Assembly: GCF_003043455.1 (NCBI RefSeq)
Contig: NZ_PZGG01000007.1
Location: forward strand, 1 to 59,965
DNA: 59,965 nt
DNA from: Staphylococcus simulans
GTDB taxonomy: Bacteria > Bacillota > Bacilli > Staphylococcales > Staphylococcaceae
Direction: 5' to 3'
Of this stretch, positions 10,385 through 19,990 are shown piece after piece. The notes below the pieces were generated by a model, which saw nothing but the letters and a program-made list of their open reading frames with translations, was not told the DNA's origin and searched no databases. Made by a program: the position numbers and the translations under genes. Numbering within the stretch: the first letter of the stretch is position 1; the number at the start of each line of letters is the position of its first letter.

Positions 10385-10397
10385 TGAAACGCTTACA
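10385..10397. promoter_or_regulatory. cre-like site before odhA (imperfect)
   Basis: On the minus strand the sequence reads TGTAAGCGTTTCA. It has the arms and central CG of a CcpA site but is one base shorter than the TGWAANCGNTNWCA consensus. CcpA control of odhA is plausible but not shown. Confidence 0.35.
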
Positions 10398-10455
10398 AAT
10401 AAATAATATCATTAAATGTTCACAAATTAAAGGGAGAATGACGATTTGATGGCAT

Positions 10456-10482
10456 GAAAAAGAGCCGATATGACGGCTCTTT
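10456..10482 (-). terminator. Rho-independent terminator of arlRS
   Basis: 9-bp stem AAAGAGCCG/CGGCTCTTT (10459-10467 with 10474-10482), then TTTTTCATG on the minus strand. Confidence 0.75.
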
Positions 10483-10546
10483 ATACACATATATAACCTT
10501 AAATATAATATTGTACAATAATAGTCCAATTATCATTAAAATGTAA

Positions 10547-11911
10547 TTATACGTTGAATGTGATTTTGAATGTTGTATACATATCAACTTCACTTTCAAC
10601 TTGAATTGTTCCACCATGTAAATTCACTATATTTTGGGCGATTGATAATCCTAAACCGTTGCCGCCACGTTGTCTTGATCGTGATTTATCTACACGATAA
10701 AAACGATCGAAGATAAAATCTAAATCTTTCTTAGGAATCCCTGAACCATGATCAGTAATCTCAATAGTTGCTTGTCTGTTTTTAAGCGCAGTACAAATTT
10801 CTATTCTTTTCTTTCTTGTATCATATTTTATCGCATTATCCAAAAAGATAAGCAGTACTTGTTCAAGTTGATAACGGTTTATATTTAAAAATATGGGTTT
10901 TACTGATGGTGTAAATGTAAAGCTATAGTCTGGATGTAATTGTTTCAACGATTTCAGTCTTGATTGTATCTCGTCATTAACATCAACAGATTCTACATCT
11001 AATGCATCTTTATATGTCGATTCTTTCGTTAGTAATAATAATTCTTCTACTAACTTGGTAATGCGATTCATTTCTTCAATTGTTATATCTAACGACTCTT
11101 CTAAAATTGCCGGGTCTTTTTTACCCCACCGTTGAATAAGATTTAAATGACCTTGAATAATTTGAAGGGGTGTTCTAAGTTCGTGTGAAGCATCTTCAAC
11201 AAATTGACGTTGTTGATCAAATAATTCTTCAATTTGTATCATCATATCATTGAAAGTATCTATTAAATCAGTTGTTTCATCATATTCGGTCGGCAACTCT
11301 AATTTTTCTTGGAATCCATCTCTGCGGATTTTACGCATTTTGTTAGCCATAATAGTGATTGGTTTTGCGATTTGTGCAGAAAAGATATAACTGATAGTAG
11401 CAGTAATAATAATCGCGATAATACCAAATAATACGGATAAGATAATTAAAGAATGCATGACGCTATCGTAACTTGCGAGAGAATGGATAATCACAGAATA
11501 CCCATGAAATTTTTCAGTTTCTACTGGATGAGAAACGATTAAGAAGTTTGCGTCTTTTATACGTTTTACATAAACACTGTGATATTGAGAAGGTTCAATC
11601 CCTTTTGTGCTCGTAATAAAATCACTCATAGTAGATGTTTCAGTGATTTTCTGTTTATCGTTATCAAATAGAATCACTTTTTGGAAATTGCCCAGTGATG
11701 CATTTAAATCTAGTGGCTTAATATCTACTAATGTCTTAGTCGCAAGCAAAGTAGAAATGTTATCTGCGCTTTTTTCTGCATCGTTAATTTCACTATCTCT
11801 TAATGTAATACTCAAAAAGTAGATGATAACCAAACTGAAAATAAAAACAATTAAAAACGTAATACTAGTTGTAATCAACATCCATTGAGTTTTTAATTTT
11901 CGTTGCTTCAT
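10547..11911 (-). CDS. arlS: Sensor histidine kinase ArlS
   Basis: Membrane histidine kinase of the ArlRS two-component system, which controls autolysis, adhesion and virulence regulators in S. aureus. Transmembrane segments are at about 10-34 and 152-177, enclosing an extracellular sensor loop. A HAMP domain is at about 178-232. The H-box [12 protein letters not shown] puts the phospho-acceptor at His243. The ATP-binding N, G1 and G2 boxes follow (ending [14 protein letters not shown]). 454 aa is full length. It overlaps the arlR stop by 4 bases, and a terminator follows. Confidence 0.96.
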   Translation of the reverse strand: MKQRKLKTQWMLITTSITFLIVFIFSLVIIYFLSITLRDSEINDAEKSADNISTLLATKTLVDIKPLDLNASLGNFQKVILFDNDKQKITETSTMSDFITSTKGIEPSQYHSVYVKRIKDANFLIVSHPVETEKFHGYSVIIHSLASYDSVMHSLIILSVLFGIIAIIITATISYIFSAQIAKPITIMANKMRKIRRDGFQEKLELPTEYDETTDLIDTFNDMMIQIEELFDQQRQFVEDASHELRTPLQIIQGHLNLIQRWGKKDPAILEESLDITIEEMNRITKLVEELLLLTKESTYKDALDVESVDVNDEIQSRLKSLKQLHPDYSFTFTPSVKPIFLNINRYQLEQVLLIFLDNAIKYDTRKKRIEICTALKNRQATIEITDHGSGIPKKDLDFIFDRFYRVDKSRSRQRGGNGLGLSIAQNIVNLHGGTIQVESEVDMYTTFKITFNV

Positions 11912-12570
11912 TTTCGAATCACATAACCGACACCACGTACTGTTTCGATTACCTTTTCTTTACCGAATGGTTTTAACTTATTTCTGAGATATCGAATATA
12001 AACATCTACAACATTGGTTTCGACTTCGCTGTCATAGCCCCACACATGATTTAATATTTGTTCACGTTGCATGACATGATTTAAATTTTCAGAGAGTAAT
12101 TGCAGCAAGTCGTATTCTGTTTTAGTTAATTCAACTTCTTGACCCTCAATCGTAACACGAAAAGCTTCTTTATTGATTTGAATCCCTTTGATATCAATGA
12201 TGTCTTTAGCAGGTTGGCGTCTTAAAGTAGCACGAATACGTGCCAATAATTCTTCAATATCGAATGGCTTTACGATATAATCATCTGCACCATAATCTAA
12301 TCCTGCTACTTTATCATATGTATCACCTTTTGCAGTGATGATAATAATTGGAGTGGATTTGACTTCGCGGATTCTTTTACATATTTCTAAACCATCCATA
12401 TGTGGCAGCATCAAATCGAGTAAATACAAATCATATTCTTTTTTTAATGCGGTTTCTAAACCTTCTGCACCATCATTTTCAATATCGACTTCGTAATTCT
12501 CATGTACTAATTCTAATTCAATGAATCGAGCTAAGTTTTGCTCATCTTCTACAATTAATATTTTTGTCAT
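11908..12570 (-). CDS. arlR: Response regulator ArlR (OmpR family)
   Basis: Transcription regulator activated by ArlS. Residues 1-115 are the receiver domain, with the acidic pocket VEDE, phospho-acceptor Asp52 in LLDLMLP, and Lys of IVKPFD. Residues about 125-220 form the winged-helix DNA-binding domain ([25 protein letters not shown]). The longest frame starts six codons earlier. I use the inner ATG because GAGGTG lies 6 bases before it and the S. aureus protein starts at the same place ([11 protein letters not shown]). That gives 220 aa. The gene is divergent from an isrR-like sRNA. Confidence 0.95.
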   Translation of the reverse strand: MTKILIVEDEQNLARFIELELVHENYEVDIENDGAEGLETALKKEYDLYLLDLMLPHMDGLEICKRIREVKSTPIIIITAKGDTYDKVAGLDYGADDYIVKPFDIEELLARIRATLRRQPAKDIIDIKGIQINKEAFRVTIEGQEVELTKTEYDLLQLLSENLNHVMQREQILNHVWGYDSEVETNVVDVYIRYLRNKLKPFGKEKVIETVRGVGYVIRK

Positions 12571-12696
12571 TGAAAGCACCTCAACCATGATTTTATCATA
12601 ATCGTATCGTTTAAGAACGAATGAAAGTAATCAAACTAATAATTGTGACAAAAATATGGAGATGAAGAAAAAAGTGAAATTATTTTTGATTTCTAA

Positions 12697-12749
12697 TTGA
12701 CAATCATTCTCACTAATGTATAATAGTAATTGAAAATGATTATCAATCA
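12697..12749 (+). promoter_or_regulatory. Fur-controlled promoter of the isrR-like sRNA
   Basis: TTGACA (12697-12702) and TATAAT (12719-12724) are separated by 16 bases and point rightwards, giving a start near 12731. Two Fur boxes of the 7-1-7 type (TGATAATNATTATCA) are visible. One is at 12698-12712, with 12 of 14 arm bases matching, over the -35 region. The other is at 12731-12745, with 13 of 14 matching, over the transcription start. This placement predicts strong repression when iron is plentiful. Confidence 0.85.
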
Positions 12750-12900
12750 CAAATGAGACATCCCCCCCACATTTCGTTCTTAATTGGATTGGTCATTTTC
12801 GATTTATCCCCTTTTATATATGCCCGTAAATACTGACGTTACACTATATAGTAACGTGACATACTTAACCGATTCTGCTTAGTTGAGAATCGGTTTTTTT
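12731..12900 (+). ncRNA. isrR: IsrR-like iron-sparing regulatory RNA
   Basis: A transcript of about 170 nt runs from a Fur-controlled promoter to a strong terminator, with no credible protein gene inside. It lies between arlR and a PAP2-family (pgpB-like) gene, which is where I recall S. aureus isrR, an sRNA of about 174 nt. It carries C-rich stretches: seven Cs at 12762-12768, CCCC at 12808-12811 and CCC at 12823-12825. In IsrR such regions pair with Shine-Dalgarno sequences of mRNAs for iron-using proteins and block their translation during iron starvation. A 7-bp hairpin (12836-12842 with 12851-12857) precedes the terminator. Identity rests on position, size, promoter and motifs, not on an alignment. 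Confidence 0.82.
12867..12900 (+). terminator. Rho-independent terminator of the isrR-like RNA
   Basis: 10-bp perfect stem AACCGATTCT/AGAATCGGTT (12867-12876 with 12886-12895), then a run of seven T (12894-12900). Confidence 0.9.
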
Positions 12901-12913
12901 CTATATTGAAACT

Positions 12914-12949
12914 AAAAAAGTGAGATTGAGCAGCACTCAATCTCACTTT
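12914..12949 (-). terminator. Rho-independent terminator after the PAP2 gene
   Basis: 14-bp perfect stem (12917-12930 with 12936-12949) with loop CAGCA, followed by a T-run on the minus strand. It ends the murG/PAP2 unit and faces the isrR terminator. Confidence 0.85.
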
Positions 12950-12954
12950 AATTC

Positions 12955-13578
12955 TCATTTAGCAAAAACTTTAAATTTATCTTTGAACAATAATGATACA
13001 GATAAAATACATACAGTACCTGCAAGTACACCTGCAATGACATCTGTTGGATAATGCACACCTAAATAAATGCGAGACATACAAATCATCGCAATCATAA
13101 AGATGCAGAAAGATGTCATCATAATACGTGGTGTCCCATGTAAGTAATGGCTTGAAATAGCAATCAAGCTACCGAAGAATGATGTAGAACCTTGTGCATG
13201 TCCACTTGGAAAACTATAGCCGCCAATTTCTACAAGTCTTAATTTAGTAGGACGTTCTCTATCAATTGTATTTTTCATAATTGGATTTGAAATACTTGAA
13301 ACTGCCATCACAATCGCAAAGAATAAAGCTTCTATTTGCATTTTACGCATTAATAAAAATGCGACGACACAAAGTGAAAGACAGATCATTGACCATACCT
13401 CGCCTATCCAAGTTGCGCCCATAAATATACTTGTTGTAATGATGCTGTGTGAGGCATAAATAAAATCATAGACTTCTGTATCTATCCAATTACCGATTCT
13501 ATTTTGATGAAACACAGCAATCGCGCTGAATATCAATGTAAATACTAGAATCAGTGAAATTCTTTTAGCTCGACTCAA
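12955..13578 (-). CDS. PAP2-family membrane phosphatase
   Basis: 207-aa integral membrane protein with about six hydrophobic segments. It carries the three PAP2 signature motifs: KNTIDRERP, PSGH (in FPSGHAQGS) and SRIYLGVHYPTDV. Such enzymes dephosphorylate phosphatidylglycerophosphate, undecaprenyl pyrophosphate or related lipid phosphates on the outer membrane face; the substrate here is not determined. The start is TTG, with GAGGG 9-10 bases upstream and only one base between it and the murG stop. Being next to murG suggests a lipid-carrier recycling role, but this is inference. The S. aureus gene at this position is often called pgpB. Confidence 0.87.
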   Translation of the reverse strand: MSRAKRISLILVFTLIFSAIAVFHQNRIGNWIDTEVYDFIYASHSIITTSIFMGATWIGEVWSMICLSLCVVAFLLMRKMQIEALFFAIVMAVSSISNPIMKNTIDRERPTKLRLVEIGGYSFPSGHAQGSTSFFGSLIAISSHYLHGTPRIMMTSFCIFMIAMICMSRIYLGVHYPTDVIAGVLAGTVCILSVSLLFKDKFKVFAK

Positions 13579-13579
13579 C

Positions 13580-14668
13580 TCAGCTTTCCCTCGTTTCCTT
13601 TTGGTTTGTATCTTTAAGAATCTTGTCTAGTAAATCTTCTTTAGTAAATAGCTGGTGATAATTCGACATTTGTTGTTCGATTGTTGAACGATTATTTTCA
13701 ATCTCTTTTAAAGCATCCATGAATTTTTCCTGAGAAGCTTCATCTTCTGGTAATGTTTGAGCGTAACCTTTAGATTGGAAATATTTCGCGTTATCAATTT
13801 GATCTCCACGTGATTGATCTAACCCTAATGGTATTAGTAACATAGGAATATTTAATGTTAAGAATTCATAGATTGCATTGGCACCAGCTCGGCTGACTAC
13901 CATATCTGTAATCGCAAGTAAATCTGTTAATTCACTTGTCACAAATTCAAACTGACGATAACCGTCTTTTTGAATAGATGTATCAAGTAATCCTTTACCT
14001 GTAAGATGAATGATTTGATATTCTTTTAATAATTCATCAAGATTACGTCGAATTAAATCATTGATTGTTTTACTTCCTAAGCTGCCGCCCATAACTAATA
14101 AAACTTTTTTCTTATCGTTAAATCCTGTCAGTTGATAACCTTTTTCTTTGTTACCCTGTTTTAAATCATCTCTAACAGTGGCACCGACAAAATCTGCTTT
14201 TGCTTTTGGCAGATATTTTAATGTGTCTTCAAATGTTGTATAGATTTTATTTGCGAATTTCAGAGAAATTTTATTCGCAAGACCTGGTGTAATATCTGAT
14301 TCGTGAATAATCACAGGGATATTTAATGAACGTGCCGCTATGACTACAGGCACAGATACGAATCCACCTTTAGAAAATAGTAAATCTGGTTGTTGTTTCT
14401 TTAAGACTTTGCGAGCATCTAAAATTCCTTTGAGTACTTTAAATACATCTTTAATGTTTTCAAACGATAAATATCTACGTAATTTCCCACTAGAAATTGG
14501 GAAGTACGGTGTATTTGGTAATTGTGATGAAATCATATCTTTTTCAATTCCATTTTTAGAACCTACATAAAAAGTTTGGTAACCTCTTTCATTCGCAATT
14601 GGAATCAAACTTAAATTGACTGAAACATGTCCGACTGTTCCTCCGCCAGTAAATGCAATTTTCGTCAT
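13580..14668 (-). CDS. murG: UDP-GlcNAc:lipid I N-acetylglucosaminyltransferase MurG
   Basis: Membrane-associated GT28 enzyme that adds GlcNAc to lipid I to form lipid II, the peptidoglycan precursor. The N-terminal glycine loop is GGGTVGHVSVNL (about residues 8-19). The donor-site motifs GGSLGSKTIN and SRAGANAIYE sit in the C-terminal domain. 362 aa is full length. ATG with AGAGGTATTTATC upstream. It is placed here rather than in the dcw cluster, as in other staphylococci. It probably shares a transcript with the downstream PAP2 gene and the upstream acetyltransferase (17-base gap). Confidence 0.96.
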   Translation of the reverse strand: MTKIAFTGGGTVGHVSVNLSLIPIANERGYQTFYVGSKNGIEKDMISSQLPNTPYFPISSGKLRRYLSFENIKDVFKVLKGILDARKVLKKQQPDLLFSKGGFVSVPVVIAARSLNIPVIIHESDITPGLANKISLKFANKIYTTFEDTLKYLPKAKADFVGATVRDDLKQGNKEKGYQLTGFNDKKKVLLVMGGSLGSKTINDLIRRNLDELLKEYQIIHLTGKGLLDTSIQKDGYRQFEFVTSELTDLLAITDMVVSRAGANAIYEFLTLNIPMLLIPLGLDQSRGDQIDNAKYFQSKGYAQTLPEDEASQEKFMDALKEIENNRSTIEQQMSNYHQLFTKEDLLDKILKDTNQKETRES

Positions 14669-14685
14669 GATAAATACCTCTATTC

Positions 14686-15192
14686 TTATTTTAAAATTCT
14701 ATAATAGGCATAGAATGATTCTTCCTTATCGTAAGGAGGATAATTTAAATTGGCTTCGCCTGCTTTATGAAAACCAAATTTTTCAAATAAGTTTTGCGCG
14801 CGTTGATTCGCAGCATACGTATCAGTAAGTAATACATCAACACCGTGATCTAACGCGCGTTCAACAGCAAAGTTAAACAATGCTGTTGCTGCGCCTTTAT
14901 AATTAGCAGAACCTGCAAGTCTATGAATAACATAAGCATTGGTTCTATCTATCGGCCATTCTAGTTCATCATACCATTTTGATTGATTTTGGTCGATAAC
15001 AATATAACCATAAATTGTATTCTCTTCTTCTAATACAAATAAGGATTTATTTGTGATATCTTCCTCAAAATGTTCTAACAAGGGATAAGCTTCATCCCAT
15101 TGTGGATTATTATCTTCTGCCATTATTTGCTTTGCCTCTTCTGTTAATGCTGCTACTGCATTTAAATCTTCTTGTGTTGCAATTCTTATCAT
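14686..15192 (-). CDS. GNAT-family N-acetyltransferase
   Basis: 168-aa GCN5-related acetyltransferase that uses acetyl-CoA. The N-terminal MIRIATQEDLNAV start, the middle strand pair (LFVLEEENTIYGYIVI), the acetyl-CoA binding region RLAGSANYKGAATALF and the C-terminal NQRAQNLFEKFGFHK (motif B) give the complete fold. The acceptor is unknown. It lies between ctpA and murG with short gaps (14 and 17 bases), so the three are likely transcribed together. RBS AAAAGGGGCACAATTT. Confidence 0.87.
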   Translation of the reverse strand: MIRIATQEDLNAVAALTEEAKQIMAEDNNPQWDEAYPLLEHFEEDITNKSLFVLEEENTIYGYIVIDQNQSKWYDELEWPIDRTNAYVIHRLAGSANYKGAATALFNFAVERALDHGVDVLLTDTYAANQRAQNLFEKFGFHKAGEANLNYPPYDKEESFYAYYRILK

Positions 15193-15206
15193 AAATTGTG
15201 CCCCTT

Positions 15207-16673
15207 TTATTTTAATTTTTTGAGTAAAGTATCTAACATTTCGTCATCTTTATTCGCTTTATCTACTAATTTTTCTGCGAATTTGTGATTAGTTTCTTTA
15301 TCAAAAATACCTGTTACTGGTAATTGATTATCTTTTTGGAACGCTTCAACTGCAGATTTAAGTTTTGCATCATAGTCATTGTTTTCTTGTCCAACTTGAT
15401 AATCAAGTGCTTTTAAACCAATTTTAATTGATTTGACATTTTTATCATGATCGCCTTCTTTAAATGACTTGTCATCTGGAATCATTGATAATGATTGATA
15501 CTTAGGTGACGCAATTTCGACATCTGGTTTAATGCCTTTACCATGAATATAAGTGCCATGCGGTGTTAACCATTTCATTTCAGTATATTTCAGCAATGAA
15601 CCATCTGAGTATTCTTGCGTAGTTTGTACAATGCCTTTACCAAATGTCTTTTCACCATAAACTTTCGCTTTATTATAGTCTTTCATTGCACCTGTAAAGA
15701 CTTCAGAAGCACTTGCTGAACCTTCATTGACCAAAATAGCCACATCCATATCTTTTGCTTCTTTTAATGGATCAGTTGGCGTATTGACTGATTCTATTTC
15801 TTTCCCTTTTTGTAGCTTCACAACCGGTTTATTTTTATCAATAAATATATTAGACATCTTCACAGCTTCATTTAATAATCCACCAGGATTATTACGTAAA
15901 TCTAATATAATTTTTCGTACACCTTGTTTATGTGCTTTCATAATATTAGTCTTTAATTCTGCAGCGGTATCTTCTTGGAATTTGTTAATAGTAAAGACGC
16001 CAACGTCGCCTTCTTTTTTATATTCAACACTTTTTACGTGGATTTTCTCTCTTTTGATTTTAATATTTTGTTCTTGGTTACCACGTTTAACTGTTAAGGT
16101 AACTTCAGTACCTTCCTTGCCACGTACCATTTTAACTACTTCAGTGAGTGACTTGCCTTTAATGGATTTGCCATCTACTTTAGTTAAAACATCCTTTGGT
16201 TGTACACCTGCTTTTTCTGCAGGAGAACCTTTCATAGGGCTTGTTACACTGATTTCTTTGTTACGTTGTTGCATTTCAGCACCAATACCGACAAAATCAC
16301 CAGAAACATCTTCATTAAATGATTTTGTTTCATCTTTCGTCATATATTGTGAATATGGATCTTTTAATGATTTGACCATACCATTGATGGCTGCTTCAGA
16401 TAATTTTTCAGAATCTTGTTTTTTATAATAGTCATTGGCTAATGTCTGATATGTACTTTCAACCTTACTAAATGATTTTCTTTGTGAGTCATCTAAACCA
16501 GAGAATTTATGTGCAATCGCAATTGTCGCAAATGCTGTGAGTACAATTGTTAACAATAATACTATGATACTGAATGTGATAAATTTCCATTTTTTAATTT
16601 TGAAGAACTTAGGTGCTTTTTTTGAGTTTTTTTCATCTGAAAGTTGATGATTTTCATCGTTTTGTTGTGTCAC
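15207..16673 (-). CDS. ctpA: CtpA-type S41 carboxyl-terminal processing protease
   Basis: 488-aa serine protease anchored by one N-terminal transmembrane segment (about 31-54), with the rest outside the cell. A PDZ domain covers about 120-200 (VGIGAEMQQ...VRGKEGTEV). The S41 catalytic domain has NEGSASASE and GEKTFGKGIVQ. By alignment to E. coli Tsp, the Ser/Lys pair is Ser321 and Lys346, with Gln350 as helper. Residues about 410-475 are a peptidoglycan-binding domain (VEAFQKDNQLPVTGIFD). Family members degrade or trim exported proteins at the wall. The start is GTG with GGGG 9 bases upstream. Length and architecture match S. aureus CtpA. Confidence 0.93.
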   Translation of the reverse strand: MTQQNDENHQLSDEKNSKKAPKFFKIKKWKFITFSIIVLLLTIVLTAFATIAIAHKFSGLDDSQRKSFSKVESTYQTLANDYYKKQDSEKLSEAAINGMVKSLKDPYSQYMTKDETKSFNEDVSGDFVGIGAEMQQRNKEISVTSPMKGSPAEKAGVQPKDVLTKVDGKSIKGKSLTEVVKMVRGKEGTEVTLTVKRGNQEQNIKIKREKIHVKSVEYKKEGDVGVFTINKFQEDTAAELKTNIMKAHKQGVRKIILDLRNNPGGLLNEAVKMSNIFIDKNKPVVKLQKGKEIESVNTPTDPLKEAKDMDVAILVNEGSASASEVFTGAMKDYNKAKVYGEKTFGKGIVQTTQEYSDGSLLKYTEMKWLTPHGTYIHGKGIKPDVEIASPKYQSLSMIPDDKSFKEGDHDKNVKSIKIGLKALDYQVGQENNDYDAKLKSAVEAFQKDNQLPVTGIFDKETNHKFAEKLVDKANKDDEMLDTLLKKLK

Positions 16674-16789
16674 TCGGATATGCCCCTTTCTTGTTATACA
16701 TTGGTGTTTAAAAATGTTTTATGCTTTGAATGGATAATTCATTTTACCAAATATAGCGTGTTCATCAACTTATAAATGGTTATATGAAA

Positions 16790-16821
16790 AATAAAAAGGG
16801 CTGGTGCCTCACACCAACCCT
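16790..16821 (-). terminator. Rho-independent terminator after yozE
   Basis: 10-bp stem with one mismatch (16797-16806 with 16812-16821), GC-rich, followed on the minus strand by a long T-rich tract. It closes the msrA-msrB-crr-yozE unit. Confidence 0.8.
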
Positions 16822-16832
16822 ACGTCAAAAAT

Positions 16833-17054
16833 TTAAAATTTTAACCATTCCTGATATTCATCAAATAAGTCATCAAATACATACATTGGTGAACTGATAG
16901 AAGCTTCAGTTTCTATATAATCTGACAACGTATTAAAATCTGACTCTTGCTTGGGAAAAGCTAAATCATCAAAAATCTGTTCTGCTAATTGACCTTTTTC
17001 ATCAGGTCTGCCTCGCACAGTAAGCGCAAATTGATAAAATGAATAATCTTTCAT
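16833..17054 (-). CDS. YozE family protein (UPF0346)
   Basis: 73-aa soluble acidic protein of the YozE SAM-like family, recognised by the start [15 protein letters not shown] and the run [12 protein letters not shown]. The family fold is a small helical bundle; the function is unknown. The start codon overlaps the crr stop by one base, so translation is probably coupled. It is the last gene before a terminator. Confidence 0.88.
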   Translation of the reverse strand: MKDYSFYQFALTVRGRPDEKGQLAEQIFDDLAFPKQESDFNTLSDYIETEASISSPMYVFDDLFDEYQEWLKF

Positions 17055-17554
17055 TAAGCCATTGTCACATCAATTACTTTTGTTTCACTTTTCACTAATT
17101 GATCTTGCGGATGGATTTCGATTTTATCTGCTTGATCTGTATTAGTAATAATAATTGGTGAAATGACTGATTTAGCATTGTTTCCAATATAGTCTAAATC
17201 AAATTCCACAAGTGGATCTCCCACTTTAACTGTGTCGCCGCTTTCTACTAATACGTTGAAGCCTTCACCATCTAATTGAACAGTATCTAAACCGATGTGA
17301 ATTAACAATTCTAAACCATTATCTGCTTTTAAGCCTAATGCGTGTTTAGTTGGGAAAATATTGTCGACTTTACCTTCAATTGGAGATACGACAACACCTT
17401 CGCTTGGGTTAATACCGAAGCCATCTCCCATCATTTTTTGCGCAAATACTGGGTCTGGAATATCTTCAATTTTAACGTATTCACCAGAAATCGGCGCATA
17501 AACTTCAATTGACTTATCTACTTTATCCTCTTTACCAAATAGTTTTTTAAACAT
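17054..17554 (-). CDS. crr: PTS glucose-type IIA component (Crr)
   Basis: Free-standing 166-aa EIIA of the glucose family. It takes phosphate from HPr and passes it to IIB domains of sugar permeases. The active-site pair is His71 (PTKHALG) and His86 ([12 protein letters not shown]), the latter being the phosphorylated residue. The biotin-lipoyl-like beta fold is complete. ATG with GGAGAGAAATAAT upstream. It follows msrB after 1 base and overlaps yozE, the same tight order as in S. aureus. Confidence 0.95.
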   Translation of the reverse strand: MFKKLFGKEDKVDKSIEVYAPISGEYVKIEDIPDPVFAQKMMGDGFGINPSEGVVVSPIEGKVDNIFPTKHALGLKADNGLELLIHIGLDTVQLDGEGFNVLVESGDTVKVGDPLVEFDLDYIGNNAKSVISPIIITNTDQADKIEIHPQDQLVKSETKVIDVTMA

Positions 17555-17555
17555 A

Positions 17556-17990
17556 TTATTTCTCTCCTTGGTTCTTGAAATGTGGAATCAAATCACCATA
17601 TCCAAGTTCTTCTAATTTATCATAAGGAATAAATTGTACAGCAGCTGAATTAATACAGTATCTTAATCCACCTGTTTCTTTCGGTCCATCATTGAAGACA
17701 TGTCCTAAATGACTGTCTTCAGAACGTACTTCAGTTCTTACCATACCAAATGATTTGTCTACAAGTTCAATGATATCATCATCGCTTAAAGCTTTAGAGA
17801 AGCTTGGCCAACCACAATCAGAATGGAATTTTTCTTCTGAAGTGAAAAGTGGTTTACCTGAAAGTTTATCGATATAGATACCCTTTTCGAAATGATTCCA
17901 GTATTCATTTTGGAAAGGAGGTTCTGTACCATTTTCTTGAGTAACGAGATATTCCATATCTGTTAATTCGTTTTTACTTTTTTTAAGCAT
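17556..17990 (-). CDS. msrB: Methionine-R-sulfoxide reductase MsrB
   Basis: 144-aa enzyme that reduces methionine-R-sulfoxide in oxidised proteins. The catalytic cysteine is Cys112 in RYCINSAA, and Cys59 in SDCGWPSF is the likely resolving residue. The four zinc cysteines of zinc-type MsrB proteins are absent. The gene overlaps msrA by 8 bases, and the RBS is a G-run (GGGGGGAGCAAA) inside the msrA end. With msrA it repairs both sulfoxide epimers. Confidence 0.95.
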   Translation of the reverse strand: MLKKSKNELTDMEYLVTQENGTEPPFQNEYWNHFEKGIYIDKLSGKPLFTSEEKFHSDCGWPSFSKALSDDDIIELVDKSFGMVRTEVRSEDSHLGHVFNDGPKETGGLRYCINSAAVQFIPYDKLEELGYGDLIPHFKNQGEK

Positions 17991-18510
17991 TTTGCTCCCC
18001 CCAATGTCTTTCTATAAAATCTTTTCTTCCTGAACCTTTTTGGTACTGTTCATAATGCATTGGATTCTTTTTATAATAATCTTGATGATATGATTCTGCC
18101 GGATAAAAGTTTTTATATGGTTTTACCGGCGTGATGACAGGTTTATTAAAAATCATTTGTTCATTTAGTTGTTGAATTTTTGAAAGAGCAGCTTTTTCTT
18201 GTTCTTCATCATGATAGAAAATGACCGGTTGGTAACTCTCACCTCGATCGAAGAACTGTCCGCCATTATCTGTTGGATCGAACGTTTTGAAATAAACATC
18301 TAATATATTTTCAAATGAAGTGATTTCAGGATCATATTCAATTTGTACTGCTTCAACATGTCCTGTTGTGTTCGTACATACTTCTTCATAAGTTGGATTT
18401 TCTACATGACCGCCACTGTATCCTGATACGATATTTTTAATTCCAGGATATGATGTGAATGGCTTTACCATACACCAGAAACAGCCGCCAGCTAATGTTG
18501 CATATGCCAA
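17983..18510 (-). CDS. msrA: Methionine-S-sulfoxide reductase MsrA
   Basis: 175-aa reductase for methionine-S-sulfoxide. The catalytic motif GGCFWC (Cys10) is at the N-terminus, and the rest matches the family ([27 protein letters not shown]). The start is TTG, with GGAGG 7 bases upstream; no better ATG is available because the motif begins at residue 8. It leads msrA-msrB-crr-yozE, behind a putative promoter at 18561-18588. Staphylococci carry several msrA copies; this is the one linked to msrB. Confidence 0.94.
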   Translation of the reverse strand: MAYATLAGGCFWCMVKPFTSYPGIKNIVSGYSGGHVENPTYEEVCTNTTGHVEAVQIEYDPEITSFENILDVYFKTFDPTDNGGQFFDRGESYQPVIFYHDEEQEKAALSKIQQLNEQMIFNKPVITPVKPYKNFYPAESYHQDYYKKNPMHYEQYQKGSGRKDFIERHWGEQNA

Positions 18511-18560
18511 AATATTACCTCCATTCGGCGTTTAGTCATTTCTAAACTTATCATGATTGC

Positions 18561-18588
18561 ATTATATTTTCTATTAAATTGCTTTAAA
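18561..18588 (-). promoter_or_regulatory. Putative sigma-A promoter of msrA-msrB-crr-yozE
   Basis: On the minus strand TTTAAA (18588-18583) and a perfect TATAAT (18566-18561) are separated by 16 bases. Start of transcription would be about 45 bases before the TTG of msrA. The -35 is a weak match. Confidence 0.5.
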
Positions 18589-18626
18589 TCCGATGATTTT
18601 TATGAGAATTAAGTACAATTAGTCAA

Positions 18627-19463
18627 TTATTGACGTAAGACTACAAAGCCTACCGCACCTTGACCTGTGTGTGTCGAAATAACAGGTGTTGTTGTGTTGA
18701 TTTCAACTTCAGTGTTATTTTCTTCAATCGCAAATTGTTGTTTGAACTTATCTACGAAATCCATCGCATTCGCATGAGCTAAACCAATTTTTTTAATCGA
18801 GTGATTTTCAATAAATTGTGCGAGCTCTTTTTTGATAATTTGAATACTAGACTTTTGCGTACGTGCGTTATGAAGGATTTTAATATGTCCATCATCAAGG
18901 ATACCAACTGGTTTTAATCGCATCATATTACCAATCATACCTTTAGCTTTACCAATACGTCCGCCTTTAATCAATTGGTTTAATTGTCCAATAACTACAA
19001 AGAGTTTGATATTACTTTGCAGATGACGCAATTTTTCAAGAATTTCTTCAGTTGATAAACCTTCGTTATTCCATTCAACGATATGTTCAAGCTGGAATCC
19101 AAGACCAAATGAAATGGATTTTGAATCAATGACCGTCACTTTCGAATCTGTCATTTGACTTGCTTGATACGCAGTTTGATACGTACCGCTTAATCCAGAT
19201 GTCATATGGATACTAATGATTTCAGAACCGTCTTTTCCTAACTCATCGTACATTTCAATGAATTTGCCAATAGGAGGTTGGCTCGTTTTGATATCTACAT
19301 CTTCTTCGATTAATTCAATGACACGTTCCGAAGAGATATCCTGCTGATCGATATAAGATTTGCCTTCAATAGTTAAATTAAGAGGAATCACATGAATGTC
19401 ATGCTCTTTTAAATACGATTGAGGTAAATCTGTTGTTGAGTCTGTCACTATTTTTTTACGCAT
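18627..19463 (-). CDS. fakB2: DegV-family fatty acid-binding protein FakB2
   Basis: DegV protein that binds a fatty acid and presents it to the kinase FakA, letting the cell use exogenous fatty acids for phospholipids. The 278-aa sequence shows the family start [11 protein letters not shown], the pocket segment [21 protein letters not shown] and the closing THTGQGAVG. It lies next to dfrA and msrA, where S. aureus fakB2 (SAUSA300_1318) lies, so I name it fakB2 rather than fakB1. The longest frame begins two codons earlier; I chose the second ATG because GGAGG is 8 bases before it but 1-2 bases before the first. The gap to dfrA is about 14 bases. Confidence 0.88.
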   Translation of the reverse strand: MRKKIVTDSTTDLPQSYLKEHDIHVIPLNLTIEGKSYIDQQDISSERVIELIEEDVDIKTSQPPIGKFIEMYDELGKDGSEIISIHMTSGLSGTYQTAYQASQMTDSKVTVIDSKSISFGLGFQLEHIVEWNNEGLSTEEILEKLRHLQSNIKLFVVIGQLNQLIKGGRIGKAKGMIGNMMRLKPVGILDDGHIKILHNARTQKSSIQIIKKELAQFIENHSIKKIGLAHANAMDFVDKFKQQFAIEENNTEVEINTTTPVISTHTGQGAVGFVVLRQ

Positions 19464-19477
19464 TTCCATACCTCCTA

Positions 19478-19990
<513 letters not shown>

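Noticed and set aside
15727-16428. 233-codon plus-strand open frame opposite ctpA
   Set aside because: A shadow of the protease gene; composition is odd, no ribosome site, and ctpA motifs are all intact.
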